Assembly (NCBI GenBank): GCA_037130755.1
Contig: JBAXSI010000011.1
Span: forward strand, 10,217 to 74,216
DNA length: 64,000 bases
Origin: UBA10649 sp037130755
Lineage (GTDB): Bacteria; Actinomycetota; Actinomycetes; S36-B12
Direction: 5' to 3'
In this document: positions 16,721 to 24,855 of the stretch, in pieces
How positions within the stretch are numbered: position 1 is the first letter of the stretch
Layout: every line of letters begins with the position of its first letter
Position numbers and translations under genes: made by a program
The notes under the pieces: generated by a model
Told to the model about the DNA's origin: nothing
The model's input: only the letters and a program-made list of their open reading frames with translations
Database searches by the model: none

Positions 16721-17491
16721 GTGTCCGCTTCCCGCTCGTCGGCATCGTCTGCTGCGCGACGATCGACTCGCACTGGGGAATCCGTTCGTGAGATCCCCGA
16801 CGCGACGATCGCGCGCCTGCCGGTGTACCACCGCGTGCTGGGCCAGTTGGTCGACAGCGGCGTCACCACGGTCTCATCCGAGGAGCTCGCGCAGTCCTGC
16901 GGAGTCTCGTCCGCGAAACTGCGCAAGGACCTTTCGCACCTGGGCTCCTACGGCACGCGTGGCGTCGGCTACGACGTCCGCTTCCTGACGTACCAGATCT
17001 CGCGCGAACTCGGCCTCACCCAGCCGTGGGGCGTCATCATCGTGGGCGCCGGCAACCTGGGGCATGCGCTGGTTCAGTACCGCGGCTTCGCATCACGTGG
17101 CTTCGAGGTTGTGGGTCTGCTGGACTCGCACCCTGACGTGATCGGCCAGCGTCTCGGGTCGATCGGCCGAGAGGTCGTCGTCCAGCCGATTGGCGAACTC
17201 GAGGTCGTCGTCGCGCAGGGGAAGGCGCACATCGGCGTCATCGCGACCCCTGCCGAGTCGGCTCAGGACGTGTGCGACCGACTGGTCAACGCGGGCCTGC
17301 GCAGCATCCTCAACTTCGCTCCTGTCGTGCTGAACGTGCCCGCCGATGTAGAGGTGCGCAAGGTGGATCTCGCAGTCGAGCTTCAGATCCTCGCATTCCA
17401 TGAGCAGCGTCGTACCGACGAGTTGCAGAAGGCGAAGGGCGCCGACGCGTCGTCCGCACCAGTGCCTTCGGCGGAGGTGGCCACCTCATGA
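16721..17491 (+). CDS. rex: Rex: redox-sensing transcriptional repressor
   Basis: Rex binds operator DNA when NADH is low and releases it when NADH/NAD+ rises, derepressing respiratory genes. The 256-residue protein has an N-terminal winged helix (IARLPVYHRVL to KLRKDLSHLGSYGTRGVGYDV, about residues 25-85) and a C-terminal Rossmann domain opening with IIVGAGNLGHAL. The GTG at 16721 follows GGAG at four bases; the open frame further upstream lacks support. It overlaps the next gene by four bases. A very good candidate operator lies before nuoA, so complex I is probably a target. Confidence 0.96.
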   Translation: MSASRSSASSAARRSTRTGESVREIPDATIARLPVYHRVLGQLVDSGVTTVSSEELAQSCGVSSAKLRKDLSHLGSYGTRGVGYDVRFLTYQISRELGLTQPWGVIIVGAGNLGHALVQYRGFASRGFEVVGLLDSHPDVIGQRLGSIGREVVVQPIGELEVVVAQGKAHIGVIATPAESAQDVCDRLVNAGLRSILNFAPVVLNVPADVEVRKVDLAVELQILAFHEQRRTDELQKAKGADASSAPVPSAEVATS

Positions 17492-19521
17492 CGACTCGAG
17501 CTACGAGCGGCAAGTCAGCAGGCACCCCGCCACCGGTGAAGCCGCCGGCCGCGAGGAAGCCGCCCGCCAAGAAGCCCAGCACGAAGCCGTCCACGACGGT
17601 GGCCCGCAATTCCGACACACGAAAGAGCGCCCCGGCCAAGCCGGTCGCAGCGAAGGAGTCAGGCGTGAAGCAGTCCGCGTCAAAGACGGCGGTCAGCAAG
17701 TCGACCAAGCCAGTCTCCACGCGTGCCTCCGTCAAGCCGACCGAGGCGAAGGCCTCCGCCGTCAAGCCGGCCAGCAAGTCCGCGCCCGCGAAGGCCGCTG
17801 AGGCCAAGGCGGCGCCGGCGAAGCCCGCCGCGGTGAAGGCTGCCCCGGCGAAGACGGCCGACGCCAAGGTCGGTGCGAAGCCGGTCGTCGTCAAGGACGC
17901 GGCCGTGGAGAAGGACGCCGTCATCAAGTCGCGCAAGCGTCCGGTGCACGGTGCCGTCGCGCTGGTCGCGTCGGGTCCTGGTGACCCCGACCTGCTGACG
18001 CTTCGTGCAGCCGGCCTGCTCTCCTGCGCCGACGTGATCATCGTCGACGCTGACGCCGTCTCGGTGGCGCAGGCACACGCTGGCAAGGACACCAGCATTG
18101 TCATCGCCGTCGACGCTGCGGGCCTGCCGCTCGACCAGGCCGCCCGCAGTGCCCTCGTGATCGAGGCCGCTCGCGAAGGCAAGAACACCGTGCGCCTCAT
18201 CGCCGGCGACCCGGTGATCGACGGCACGCTGCTCCATGAGGCGGGCGCCCTGCGCAAGGCCCGCATCGACTTCGAGGTGGCGCCCGGCGTCAGCGAGGTC
18301 ACCGGCGTCCCGGCATACGCGGGCTTCGGACTCACCGGAGGCCGTACCCGTCAGGTGCGCATCGTCGACGCCAACGACACCGACATCGCATGGGGCGACC
18401 TCACGTCCTCGCGCGTGACCGCCGTGTTCATCGACGGTGCCGACCGCGCCGTCGAGATCGCCACGCGGCTCGTCGCCGCAGGTGCCGACGAGCGCACGCC
18501 GATCGCCGTCACCCGACGCGGCACGACTGTCGACCAGCGCACGGTCGTGTCGACCCTGGGCGAGATCGGCGTGGCTGCCAAGGCGGCCAAGCAGGCCGGT
18601 CGCGGCCTCGTCGTCGTGGGCGAAGTCGTTGCCCAGCGCGACAAGCTGGACTGGTTCGAGGTCAAGGCGCTGTTCGGCTGGCGGGTGCTGATCCCACGCA
18701 CGCAGGACCATGCCGGCTCGATCGTCGGCCTGCTCCGCACTCATGGGGCCGTGCCGATCGAGGTGCCGACCATCTCCGTCGAGCCGCCGCGCACGCCGCA
18801 GCAGATCGACCGTGCGGTGCACGGCCTGGTCTCCGGCCGCTACGAGTGGATCGGCTTCACGTCCGTCAATGCGGTCAAGGCCATCCGCGAGAAGCTGCAG
18901 GAGTACGGCCTCGATGCTCGCTCGTTCGCCGGTCTCAGGGTCGCTGCGGTGGGTGCGCCCACAGTTGCCGCACTGATTGACTTCGGCGTGCGCCCCGACA
19001 TCATGCCGCAGGGCGAGCAGACGACGAGTGCGCTGCTCGACGAGTGGCCCGCCTACGACTCGCTGACCGATCCGATCAACCGCGTCTTCCTGCCTCGTGC
19101 CGACATCGCCACCGACACCCTCGTGGCTGGCCTCGGTGAGCTCGGCTGGGAGGTCGAGGACGTCACGGCGTACCGGACCGTGCGTGCGGCACCGCCGCCG
19201 GCCGAGACCCGCGAGGCGATCAAGACCGGTGGCTTCGACGCAGTGCTGTTCACGTCGAGCAGCACGGTTCGCAACCTCGTTGGCATCGCCGGCAAGCCGC
19301 ATCACAGCACCGTCGTCGCCTGCATCGGCCCGCAGACCGCGAAGGCTGCTGAGGAGCACGGCCTGCGCGTCGACGTCCTCGCCGAGACGAGCACCGTCAT
19401 CGGCCTGGTCGAGGCGCTCTCTGCCCACGGCGAGTCGCTTCGCATCGCGGCGATCGAGTCGGGCGAGGGCACCTGGCGTCCCAGCCGTCGTAGGGCGACA
19501 GCGCGTCGCAAGGCGACCTGA
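17488..19521 (+). CDS. hemD: Fused SUMT-like / uroporphyrinogen-III synthase with Lys/Ala/Pro-rich tail
   Basis: A 677-residue protein in three parts. Residues 1-150 form a low-complexity tail rich in Lys, Ala, Pro and Ser, built of repeated AKPAA/KAAPAK-like units, similar in composition to histone H1 or HupB tails. Residues about 152-390 form a SUMT-like tetrapyrrole methylase domain (GPGDPDLLTLRA kept; the usual GDPFVFGRGGEE replaced by GDPVIDGTLLHE). Residues about 395-660 form uroporphyrinogen-III synthase, which cyclises hydroxymethylbilane. The domain fusion is usual in actinobacteria (HemD/CobA); the long basic tail is not something I know for this family. It is coupled to rex by overlap, and hemA, hemC and hemB are missing from the locus. 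The methylase part may be inactive. Confidence 0.9.
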   Translation: MTTRATSGKSAGTPPPVKPPAARKPPAKKPSTKPSTTVARNSDTRKSAPAKPVAAKESGVKQSASKTAVSKSTKPVSTRASVKPTEAKASAVKPASKSAPAKAAEAKAAPAKPAAVKAAPAKTADAKVGAKPVVVKDAAVEKDAVIKSRKRPVHGAVALVASGPGDPDLLTLRAAGLLSCADVIIVDADAVSVAQAHAGKDTSIVIAVDAAGLPLDQAARSALVIEAAREGKNTVRLIAGDPVIDGTLLHEAGALRKARIDFEVAPGVSEVTGVPAYAGFGLTGGRTRQVRIVDANDTDIAWGDLTSSRVTAVFIDGADRAVEIATRLVAAGADERTPIAVTRRGTTVDQRTVVSTLGEIGVAAKAAKQAGRGLVVVGEVVAQRDKLDWFEVKALFGWRVLIPRTQDHAGSIVGLLRTHGAVPIEVPTISVEPPRTPQQIDRAVHGLVSGRYEWIGFTSVNAVKAIREKLQEYGLDARSFAGLRVAAVGAPTVAALIDFGVRPDIMPQGEQTTSALLDEWPAYDSLTDPINRVFLPRADIATDTLVAGLGELGWEVEDVTAYRTVRAAPPPAETREAIKTGGFDAVLFTSSSTVRNLVGIAGKPHHSTVVACIGPQTAKAAEEHGLRVDVLAETSTVIGLVEALSAHGESLRIAAIESGEGTWRPSRRRATARRKAT

Positions 19522-19523
19522 GC

Positions 19524-20162
19524 ATGGACCGCACCGTCGTCCACCTCCTGAGGCACGGCGAGGTCTTCAACCCGGAAGGCGTCCTCTACGGGCGCCTTCC
19601 CGGCTACTACCTGTCCGACCTGGGCAAACAGATGGCCGCACGGGCCGCCGATGCCTTGGCAGGCAGCGACATCACGGTCGTGATCTCATCCCCGATGGAA
19701 CGGGCGCAGGAGACCGCGGCCCCGGTTGCCGACCGGCACGGCCTGCCTATCGGGATCGATCCCGACCTCATCGAGGCCGACAACATCTTCGAGGGTCAGC
19801 GGGTCAGCGTGGGCGACGGTGTGCTCAAGCAGCCCCGCACCTGGCGGCATCTCTGGAACCCGTTCAAGCCGTCGTGGGGCGAGCCATACGACGAGGTCGC
19901 CGAGCGCATGCACCGAGCCATCGACTCGGCGCGTGACCAGGCGCGCGGACATGAGGTCGTCCTGATCAGCCACCAGCTGCCGATCTGGATCGCGCGCCTG
20001 CGCGCCGAGGAACGTCGGCTGTGGCATGACCCGCGCAGCCGCCAGTGCAGCTTGGCGTCGCTGACGTCCTTGACGTACGACGACGACACCCTCGCCGCCA
20101 TTACGTACACCGAGCCGTCGCGTGACCTGCTGGGCAAGGCGAGCAAGGTAGCCGGGGCCTGA
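19524..20162 (+). CDS. Histidine phosphatase family protein (phosphoglycerate mutase-like)
   Basis: A 212-residue protein of the histidine phosphatase superfamily. The phosphohistidine motif LLRHGEV is at about residues 8-14, with the second catalytic His in LISHQLPIW near 153. It begins 2 bp after hemD. By order it corresponds to the conserved gene preceding the thioredoxin-like and ccdA genes in mycobacteria (Rv0525). Sequence alone does not say whether it is a mutase or a phosphatase, and its link to cytochrome c maturation is only positional. Confidence 0.9.
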   Translation: MDRTVVHLLRHGEVFNPEGVLYGRLPGYYLSDLGKQMAARAADALAGSDITVVISSPMERAQETAAPVADRHGLPIGIDPDLIEADNIFEGQRVSVGDGVLKQPRTWRHLWNPFKPSWGEPYDEVAERMHRAIDSARDQARGHEVVLISHQLPIWIARLRAEERRLWHDPRSRQCSLASLTSLTYDDDTLAAITYTEPSRDLLGKASKVAGA

Positions 20163-20166
20163 CGGC

Positions 20167-20748
20167 ATGCGTCCGCGCCGCATCGTCGCCGCCGGCCTGA
20201 CGATCGCGACCGTGGTCGCGCTCCTCTCGGGGTGCGGCTCATCTCAGGCAGCCGAATCCGGTGCTGGCTTCGTCGCCGGTGACGGGTCGCTGGTGGTGCT
20301 GCCCGAGTCCCAGCGCTCGCTCGCTCCGGACTTCACCGCGAAGACCCTCGACGGCGGCACCTTCCGGCTCGCGGACCACCGCGGCGAGGTCGTGGTGGTC
20401 AACGTGTGGGCCTCCTGGTGCGCCCCCTGTCGCGCCGAGGCACCCGTGCTCGCGAAGGCGGCCACCGACTTGACGGGCAAGGGCGTGCAGTTCGTCGGCC
20501 TGGACACCAGGGACTCGGACACGTCGGCCCGCGCGTACGTGCAGAAGTTCGGACTCACCTACCCCAACGTCATCGATCGCGACGGTCAGGTGCAGTTGCT
20601 CTTCGCCGATTCCCTTCCGCCGCAGGCGATCCCGTCGACCGTGGTAATCGACCGGCAGGGTCGGGTCGCGGCGAGGGCACTGGGCACGGTGAGTGAATCC
20701 GCCGTCCGTGGCATGGTTGAACCCCTGCTAGCGGAGAAGGCGACCTGA
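20167..20748 (+). CDS. TlpA/ResA-type thiol-disulfide lipoprotein
   Basis: A 193-residue membrane-anchored thioredoxin-fold protein. A signal peptide ends in the lipobox LLSGC with lipidation at C23. The active site WASWCAPC lies near 85-92 and the later cis-proline loop reads AIPSTVVID. Such proteins reduce apocytochrome c cysteines outside the membrane so that heme can be attached, drawing electrons from CcdA. The next gene is ccdA, overlapping by one base (TGATG), which supports this role. Confidence 0.93.
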   Translation: MRPRRIVAAGLTIATVVALLSGCGSSQAAESGAGFVAGDGSLVVLPESQRSLAPDFTAKTLDGGTFRLADHRGEVVVVNVWASWCAPCRAEAPVLAKAATDLTGKGVQFVGLDTRDSDTSARAYVQKFGLTYPNVIDRDGQVQLLFADSLPPQAIPSTVVIDRQGRVAARALGTVSESAVRGMVEPLLAEKAT

Positions 20749-21497
20749 TGAGCGGCGTGACAGATCTCGTGACGAACGGTGCCCTTTGGGGTGCCGTCCC
20801 GATCGCGTTCGCCGCGGGCATCCTGGCCTTCCTCAGTCCCTGCGTCCTGCCGCTCGCCCCCGGTTACATCTCCTACATCACCGGCCTCACGGGTCAAGAG
20901 CTCGCGAACCCCCAGGGCAAGCGCGGCCAGGTGCTGCTCGGGAGCCTGCTCTTCGTCCTCGGCTTCAGCGTCGTGTTCATCTCCTACGGAGTGCTGTTCG
21001 GCAGCGTCGGCTCGGCGCTCCTGCAGTACGCCGACGTGATCAACCGGGTGCTCGGCGTGCTCGTGATCGTGATGGGCCTGGCCTTCATCGGCTTCATCCC
21101 GGGCCTGCAGCGCGAGTACAAGATCCACCAGGCGCCGAAGTGGGGAGTCGCCGGCGCCCCGCTGCTCGGCGTCGTGTTCGGCATCGGCTGGTCGCCGTGC
21201 ATCGGCCCGACGCTGGCTGCGGTGCAGAGCCTGGCGTTCGCGGAGGCCAGCGCCGCGCGCGGTGCGCTGCTGTCCTTCGTGTACTGCCTGGGTCTGGGCC
21301 TGCCGTTCGTCCTGCTCGCGCTGGCGTTCAGTCGGATGGCGGGCGCGATCGGCTGGATCAAGAAGCACTACGTGTGGGTCATGCGCATCGGCGGCGGCAT
21401 GCTCATCCTCGTCGGCATCCTTCTGGTCACGGGCCTGTGGACCGATTTCACGATCTGGCTGCGCGTGACCATGCCCGGATTCACCACGCCGCTGTGA
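20748..21497 (+). CDS. ccdA: CcdA: cytochrome c biogenesis transmembrane thiol reductase
   Basis: A 249-residue inner-membrane protein with six hydrophobic helices. CcdA passes reducing equivalents from cytoplasmic thioredoxin to ResA. Two conserved cysteines are visible: one in FLSPCVLPLAPGY near residue 29 and one in GWSPCIGPTLAA near residue 151, both in the family's characteristic SPC-P setting. Its stop overlaps resB as GTGA. The gene is part of system II cytochrome c maturation (tlpA-ccdA-resB-ccsB). Confidence 0.95.
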   Translation: MSGVTDLVTNGALWGAVPIAFAAGILAFLSPCVLPLAPGYISYITGLTGQELANPQGKRGQVLLGSLLFVLGFSVVFISYGVLFGSVGSALLQYADVINRVLGVLVIVMGLAFIGFIPGLQREYKIHQAPKWGVAGAPLLGVVFGIGWSPCIGPTLAAVQSLAFAEASAARGALLSFVYCLGLGLPFVLLALAFSRMAGAIGWIKKHYVWVMRIGGGMLILVGILLVTGLWTDFTIWLRVTMPGFTTPL

Positions 21498-23080
21498 GCA
21501 GCACCACCGACGCGCTGTCCCAGGCAGCGCCTGACGCACCCATCCCGCCGATGGGAACGGGCGGCTTCCTGCGCTGGGTATGGCGCCAGTTCACCAGCAT
21601 GCGCACGGCACTCATCCTGCTGTTTCTCCTGGCTCTGGCGAGTGTGCCCGGATCGGTCCTGCCGCAACGGGGCACCAATCCCATCCGCGTGCAGGAGTGG
21701 ATCAGCAACAACCCGACCGCTGGCCCGGTCCTCGATCGGCTCGGCTTCTTCGAGGTGTACTCCTCACCGTGGTTCGCATCCGTGTACCTGCTGCTGTTCA
21801 TCTCGCTCATCGGTTGCGTATTGCCGCGCACCCGCCAGCACGGGCGGGCCATGCTGGCTCCGCCTCCGCCGGCGCCGCGACGTCTCGAACGCATGCCTGC
21901 CTTCGAGGAACTGACGTCGGACCGGTCCCCCAACGATGTCCTGGAGTCCGCCCGGGCCTTCCTGTCGTCGCAGCGGTGGCGCGTCCGACTGGGGGAGACG
22001 CCGGTGGAGTCGGGCGGTGACGGCAGTCGGTGGGTCGCGGCGGAGAAGGGCTACCTGCGTGAGACGGGCAATCTGCTGTTCCACCTCGCGCTCGTCGTCG
22101 TCCTCGTCGCGGTGGCAGTCGGCGGCCTGTTCGGCTGGAAGGGCAACGTCATCGTCCGCGAGGGCAACGGCTTCTCCAACACGCTGACCCAGTACGACGC
22201 GTGGGGCGGTGGACGCTTCGTCAACCCTGATTCGCTGGCGCCGTTCGCCCTGACCCTTGACGCCTTCAAGGTCGACTTCGAAAGAGGCGCCGCGCAGCGC
22301 GGGGCACCGCGCCAGTTCGAGGCCGATGTCACGTACCGCGCTCGGCCCACCGATGCGCCCACCCGAACGACGATCCAGGTGAACCAGCCGCTCGAGGTGG
22401 ACGGGGCGAAGGTGTTCCTCGTCGGGCACGGCTATGCGCCGCATTTCGTGGTCAAGGACTCGACGGGTGCGGTGGTGTTCGACGACACCGTGGTGTTCTT
22501 GCCGCAGGACGGCAACTTCACCTCGACCGGCGTCGTCAAGGTCCCGGACGCCACTCCCTCCCTCGGGCTCAACGGGATGTTCCTTCCCACCGCGTCCTTC
22601 GACAAGGTCCGCGGCGGCATCTCGACTTTCCCCGCCCCGGACAATCCGGCACTGTTCCTGTCGGCCTTCCGCGGCGACCTCGGGATGGACACCGGGGTGC
22701 CGCAGAGTGTTTACCGGCTTGACACGTCGAAGATGCAGAAGGTCGGACTGCAGGCGCTGGCGCCAGGCCAGACATGGACCCTGCCCAACAACACCGGAAG
22801 CGTGCAGTTCACCGGGTTCCAGCGCTGGGCGTCCTTCCAGATCGCCTACGACCCGGGCAAGGAGCTGGCTCTCGGCGCAGCCGCCGCCGCCATCGCCGGC
22901 CTGATGCTGTCGCTGTTCGTGCGCAGGCGTCGGGTGTGGGTCAAGGTGGCGGACTTGCCCCAGGGAGGTAGCCTCATCCGAATCGCCGGGCTGGCGAAGA
23001 ACGACGGCGCAGATCTCACCGAGGACGTCTCGGCGATCGTGGCGCGGTTGGGTGCCGACCAGGAGAAGGGCAGCGCATGA
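21494..23080 (+). CDS. resB: ResB-like cytochrome c biogenesis protein
   Basis: A 528-residue membrane protein, the ResB/Ccs1 half of the heme-delivering cytochrome c synthetase. Hydrophobic helices occur near residues 35-55, 95-115, 195-215 and close to the C-terminus (about 455-475), with a large outer-face loop between the third and fourth. The start is the GTG at 21494 overlapping ccdA (GTGA); the longer open frame upstream is a shadow of ccdA. A four-base overlap with ccsB couples the two synthetase subunits. Confidence 0.93.
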   Translation: MSSTTDALSQAAPDAPIPPMGTGGFLRWVWRQFTSMRTALILLFLLALASVPGSVLPQRGTNPIRVQEWISNNPTAGPVLDRLGFFEVYSSPWFASVYLLLFISLIGCVLPRTRQHGRAMLAPPPPAPRRLERMPAFEELTSDRSPNDVLESARAFLSSQRWRVRLGETPVESGGDGSRWVAAEKGYLRETGNLLFHLALVVVLVAVAVGGLFGWKGNVIVREGNGFSNTLTQYDAWGGGRFVNPDSLAPFALTLDAFKVDFERGAAQRGAPRQFEADVTYRARPTDAPTRTTIQVNQPLEVDGAKVFLVGHGYAPHFVVKDSTGAVVFDDTVVFLPQDGNFTSTGVVKVPDATPSLGLNGMFLPTASFDKVRGGISTFPAPDNPALFLSAFRGDLGMDTGVPQSVYRLDTSKMQKVGLQALAPGQTWTLPNNTGSVQFTGFQRWASFQIAYDPGKELALGAAAAAIAGLMLSLFVRRRRVWVKVADLPQGGSLIRIAGLAKNDGADLTEDVSAIVARLGADQEKGSA

Positions 23081-24039
23081 CGAGCGTCGAACTCGCGCAG
23101 CTGAGCAACGCCGCGGTCTACGCGACGATGATCTCGCTGTCGATCGCCATGGTGTGCTTCGCGGTGTCATTCGCACTCGGCCGTCGTCGTCCGGCTGTCG
23201 CCACCGGCCCGCGGGCCGTGGTCGAGCAGGCGGAAGGCTCGACGGCCGTCCTCACGCGCACCGAGACCACCGTCGACGAGACCCCGGACGCCGGCCGCCG
23301 CTGGGCGAACGTGGGCATGTCGATGGCGTGGCTGTCGTTCCTGACCCTGCTGTTCGGTGTGGTTCTCCGAGGCCTCTGGGCCGGACGGGTGCCATGGGGA
23401 AACATGTACGAGTTCTCCATCACTGCCGCGCTCGGGATCCTCGGCGTCTTCCTCATCATGTCCATCGGCCGCGACCTGCGCTGGCTGGGACTCTTCATCG
23501 TCATCCCGGCACTGCTCACGCTGGGCCTGGCCGTCACCGTCCTGTACACCGAGGCCGCGCAGCTTGTGCCCGCCTTGAAGTCGTACTGGCTGGTCATCCA
23601 CGTGTCGGCGGCGATCATCTGCTCGGGTGCGTTCACGCTGGCCGCCGCCACCGCAGGACTCTCACTCCTGAGGTCGCGCGCCGAGCGGAAGTCCGCCGAC
23701 GTCACTGGGTGGCTGACGCGGGTTCCCAGTGCCGACAAGCTGCGCACGATGACCAACCGCATCATTGCGTTCACGTTCCCCCTGTGGACCTTCGCGGTCG
23801 TCGCCGGAGCCATCTGGGCGGAGAACGCCTGGGGTCGCTACTGGGGCTGGGACCCGAAGGAGACCTGGGCCTTCATCACCTGGGTCGTCTTCGCTGCGTA
23901 CTTGCATGCGCGATCGACTGCCGGCTGGCGCGCAGACCGCGCCTCGTGGATCGTCATCGCCGGCTGGGCTGCCTTCATGATCAACTACTTCGGCGTGAAC
24001 ATCTTCGTCAACAGCCTGCACTCGTACGCCGGCATGTGA
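23077..24039 (+). CDS. ccsB: CcsB/ResC (CcsA): cytochrome c synthetase, heme-handling subunit
   Basis: A 320-residue multi-spanning membrane protein. The tryptophan-rich WWD-type heme-binding motif WGRYWGWDPKETWAFITW sits near residues 250-270 and is flanked by conserved histidines (VIHVSAA near 172; HSYAGM at the C-terminus). It exports heme and, with ResB, attaches it covalently to the CxxCH motif of apocytochromes. Naming differs between databases (CcsA, CcsB, ResC). It is the last gene of the operon that begins at rex or hemD. Confidence 0.95.
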   Translation: MTSVELAQLSNAAVYATMISLSIAMVCFAVSFALGRRRPAVATGPRAVVEQAEGSTAVLTRTETTVDETPDAGRRWANVGMSMAWLSFLTLLFGVVLRGLWAGRVPWGNMYEFSITAALGILGVFLIMSIGRDLRWLGLFIVIPALLTLGLAVTVLYTEAAQLVPALKSYWLVIHVSAAIICSGAFTLAAATAGLSLLRSRAERKSADVTGWLTRVPSADKLRTMTNRIIAFTFPLWTFAVVAGAIWAENAWGRYWGWDPKETWAFITWVVFAAYLHARSTAGWRADRASWIVIAGWAAFMINYFGVNIFVNSLHSYAGM

Positions 24040-24044
24040 TCGCG

Positions 24045-24067
24045 AGTCGGCGTCTGTCAGGCCGACT
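24045..24067. terminator. Hairpin between convergent ccsB and the PLDc_N gene
   Basis: AGTCGGC (24045-24051) pairs perfectly with GCCGACT (24061-24067) around a 9-nt loop and overlaps the minus-strand stop codon. A bidirectional terminator is plausible. Confidence 0.45.
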
Positions 24068-24374
24068 GCTCGCCGCGACGACGCTTCATCTTCTTGTTCC
24101 AGACGTCGTCGTCGAGCTGCTTGAGGAACTTGGGATCGTCGTCCGGGGCCAGGGGGGCACGCCGACGGCCGAACCGGGATCCGGGTGAGGGCCAGACCCG
24201 ACCGAGCGCCAGCCAGATCAGCCCGCCCAGCAGGGGCACCACGACCACCAGGAGCAGCCACACGGACTTCGGCAGCGACCGCGTCTGGCCGCGCGGGGTG
24301 CGCAGGACGTCGATGATGAAGTAGATGTACAGCGCGACGGCGAACAGCACGCCGGCAACTCTCAGCATCGACAC
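24057..24374 (-). CDS. Small membrane protein with PLDc_N domain
   Basis: A 105-residue protein with two hydrophobic helices (about 7-23 and 40-57) separated by a short polar loop, then a charged tail rich in Arg, Asp and Lys. This matches the phospholipase D N-terminal (PLDc_N) type membrane domain, which also occurs as a stand-alone actinobacterial protein. There is no catalytic HKD motif, so it is not an enzyme by itself. An ATG two codons inside (24368) is an alternative start. Confidence 0.85.
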   Translation of the reverse strand: MSMLRVAGVLFAVALYIYFIIDVLRTPRGQTRSLPKSVWLLLVVVVPLLGGLIWLALGRVWPSPGSRFGRRRAPLAPDDDPKFLKQLDDDVWNKKMKRRRGEQSA

Positions 24375-24453
24375 CCTCCTTCCCAGTCAGTGCCTCAGCC
24401 TAACCGGGGAGGCGGGCCCGCGCCCGGCGGGTTTCGGCGACCGACGTACGGCG

Positions 24454-24459
24454 TACCTT
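24454..24459 (+). promoter_or_regulatory. -10 element for the DUF4229 gene
   Basis: TACCTT followed by 6 nt and the GTG at 24466; leaderless arrangement. Confidence 0.45.
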
Positions 24460-24465
24460 AGGGCC

Positions 24466-24855
24466 GTGACGAGCGGCCGAACCGAGAGCGCGAAGGCGAT
24501 CGTCGTGTACACGGTGCTGCGCGTGCTGCTCTTCGCGGCGGTATGGGTCGTCATGGAACTGCTGACGCCGATCCACGGCGTGTGGGCGGCCGTTGCCGCC
24601 ATCCTCATCTCCGGTGCGATCAGCCTCATCCTGCTTGATCGGCCCCGCAACAAGGTGGGTGCCGCTGCGGGCTCGTTCTTCGGGCGGATCAATGAGCGGA
24701 TCGATGCCTCTGCCCGCGCCGAGGACGACGACTCAGACGACGGCGAGCAGCACACCGAGCACGAGCCCGTAGGCAAGCAGCAGGATGCCGGTCTGCTTCA
24801 GGGCGGGGATGAGGCCGGGTCCGAGCGCCCCGCCGAGCACGACGCGCAGGGGTGA
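24466..24855 (+). CDS. DUF4229-like small membrane protein
   Basis: A 129-residue protein with two transmembrane helices (about 15-33 and 40-58) followed by the LLDRPRNKVG and INERIDASAR segments typical of the actinobacterial DUF4229 family. The end of the protein is acidic and polar. The last 123 bp overlap the 3' end of menA on the other strand, so the C-terminal 40 residues may be poorly constrained. The GTG start lies six bases after a TACCTT element. Function is unknown; it commonly neighbours menaquinone genes in actinobacteria. Confidence 0.83.
   Translation: MTSGRTESAKAIVVYTVLRVLLFAAVWVVMELLTPIHGVWAAVAAILISGAISLILLDRPRNKVGAAAGSFFGRINERIDASARAEDDDSDDGEQHTEHEPVGKQQDAGLLQGGDEAGSERPAEHDAQG

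Noticed and set aside
17680..19428. 582-codon open frame on the minus strand inside hemD
   Set aside because: It is antisense to a gene with recognisable domains, and its own sequence is Arg/Asp/His-rich without motifs, typical of GC-rich shadow frames.
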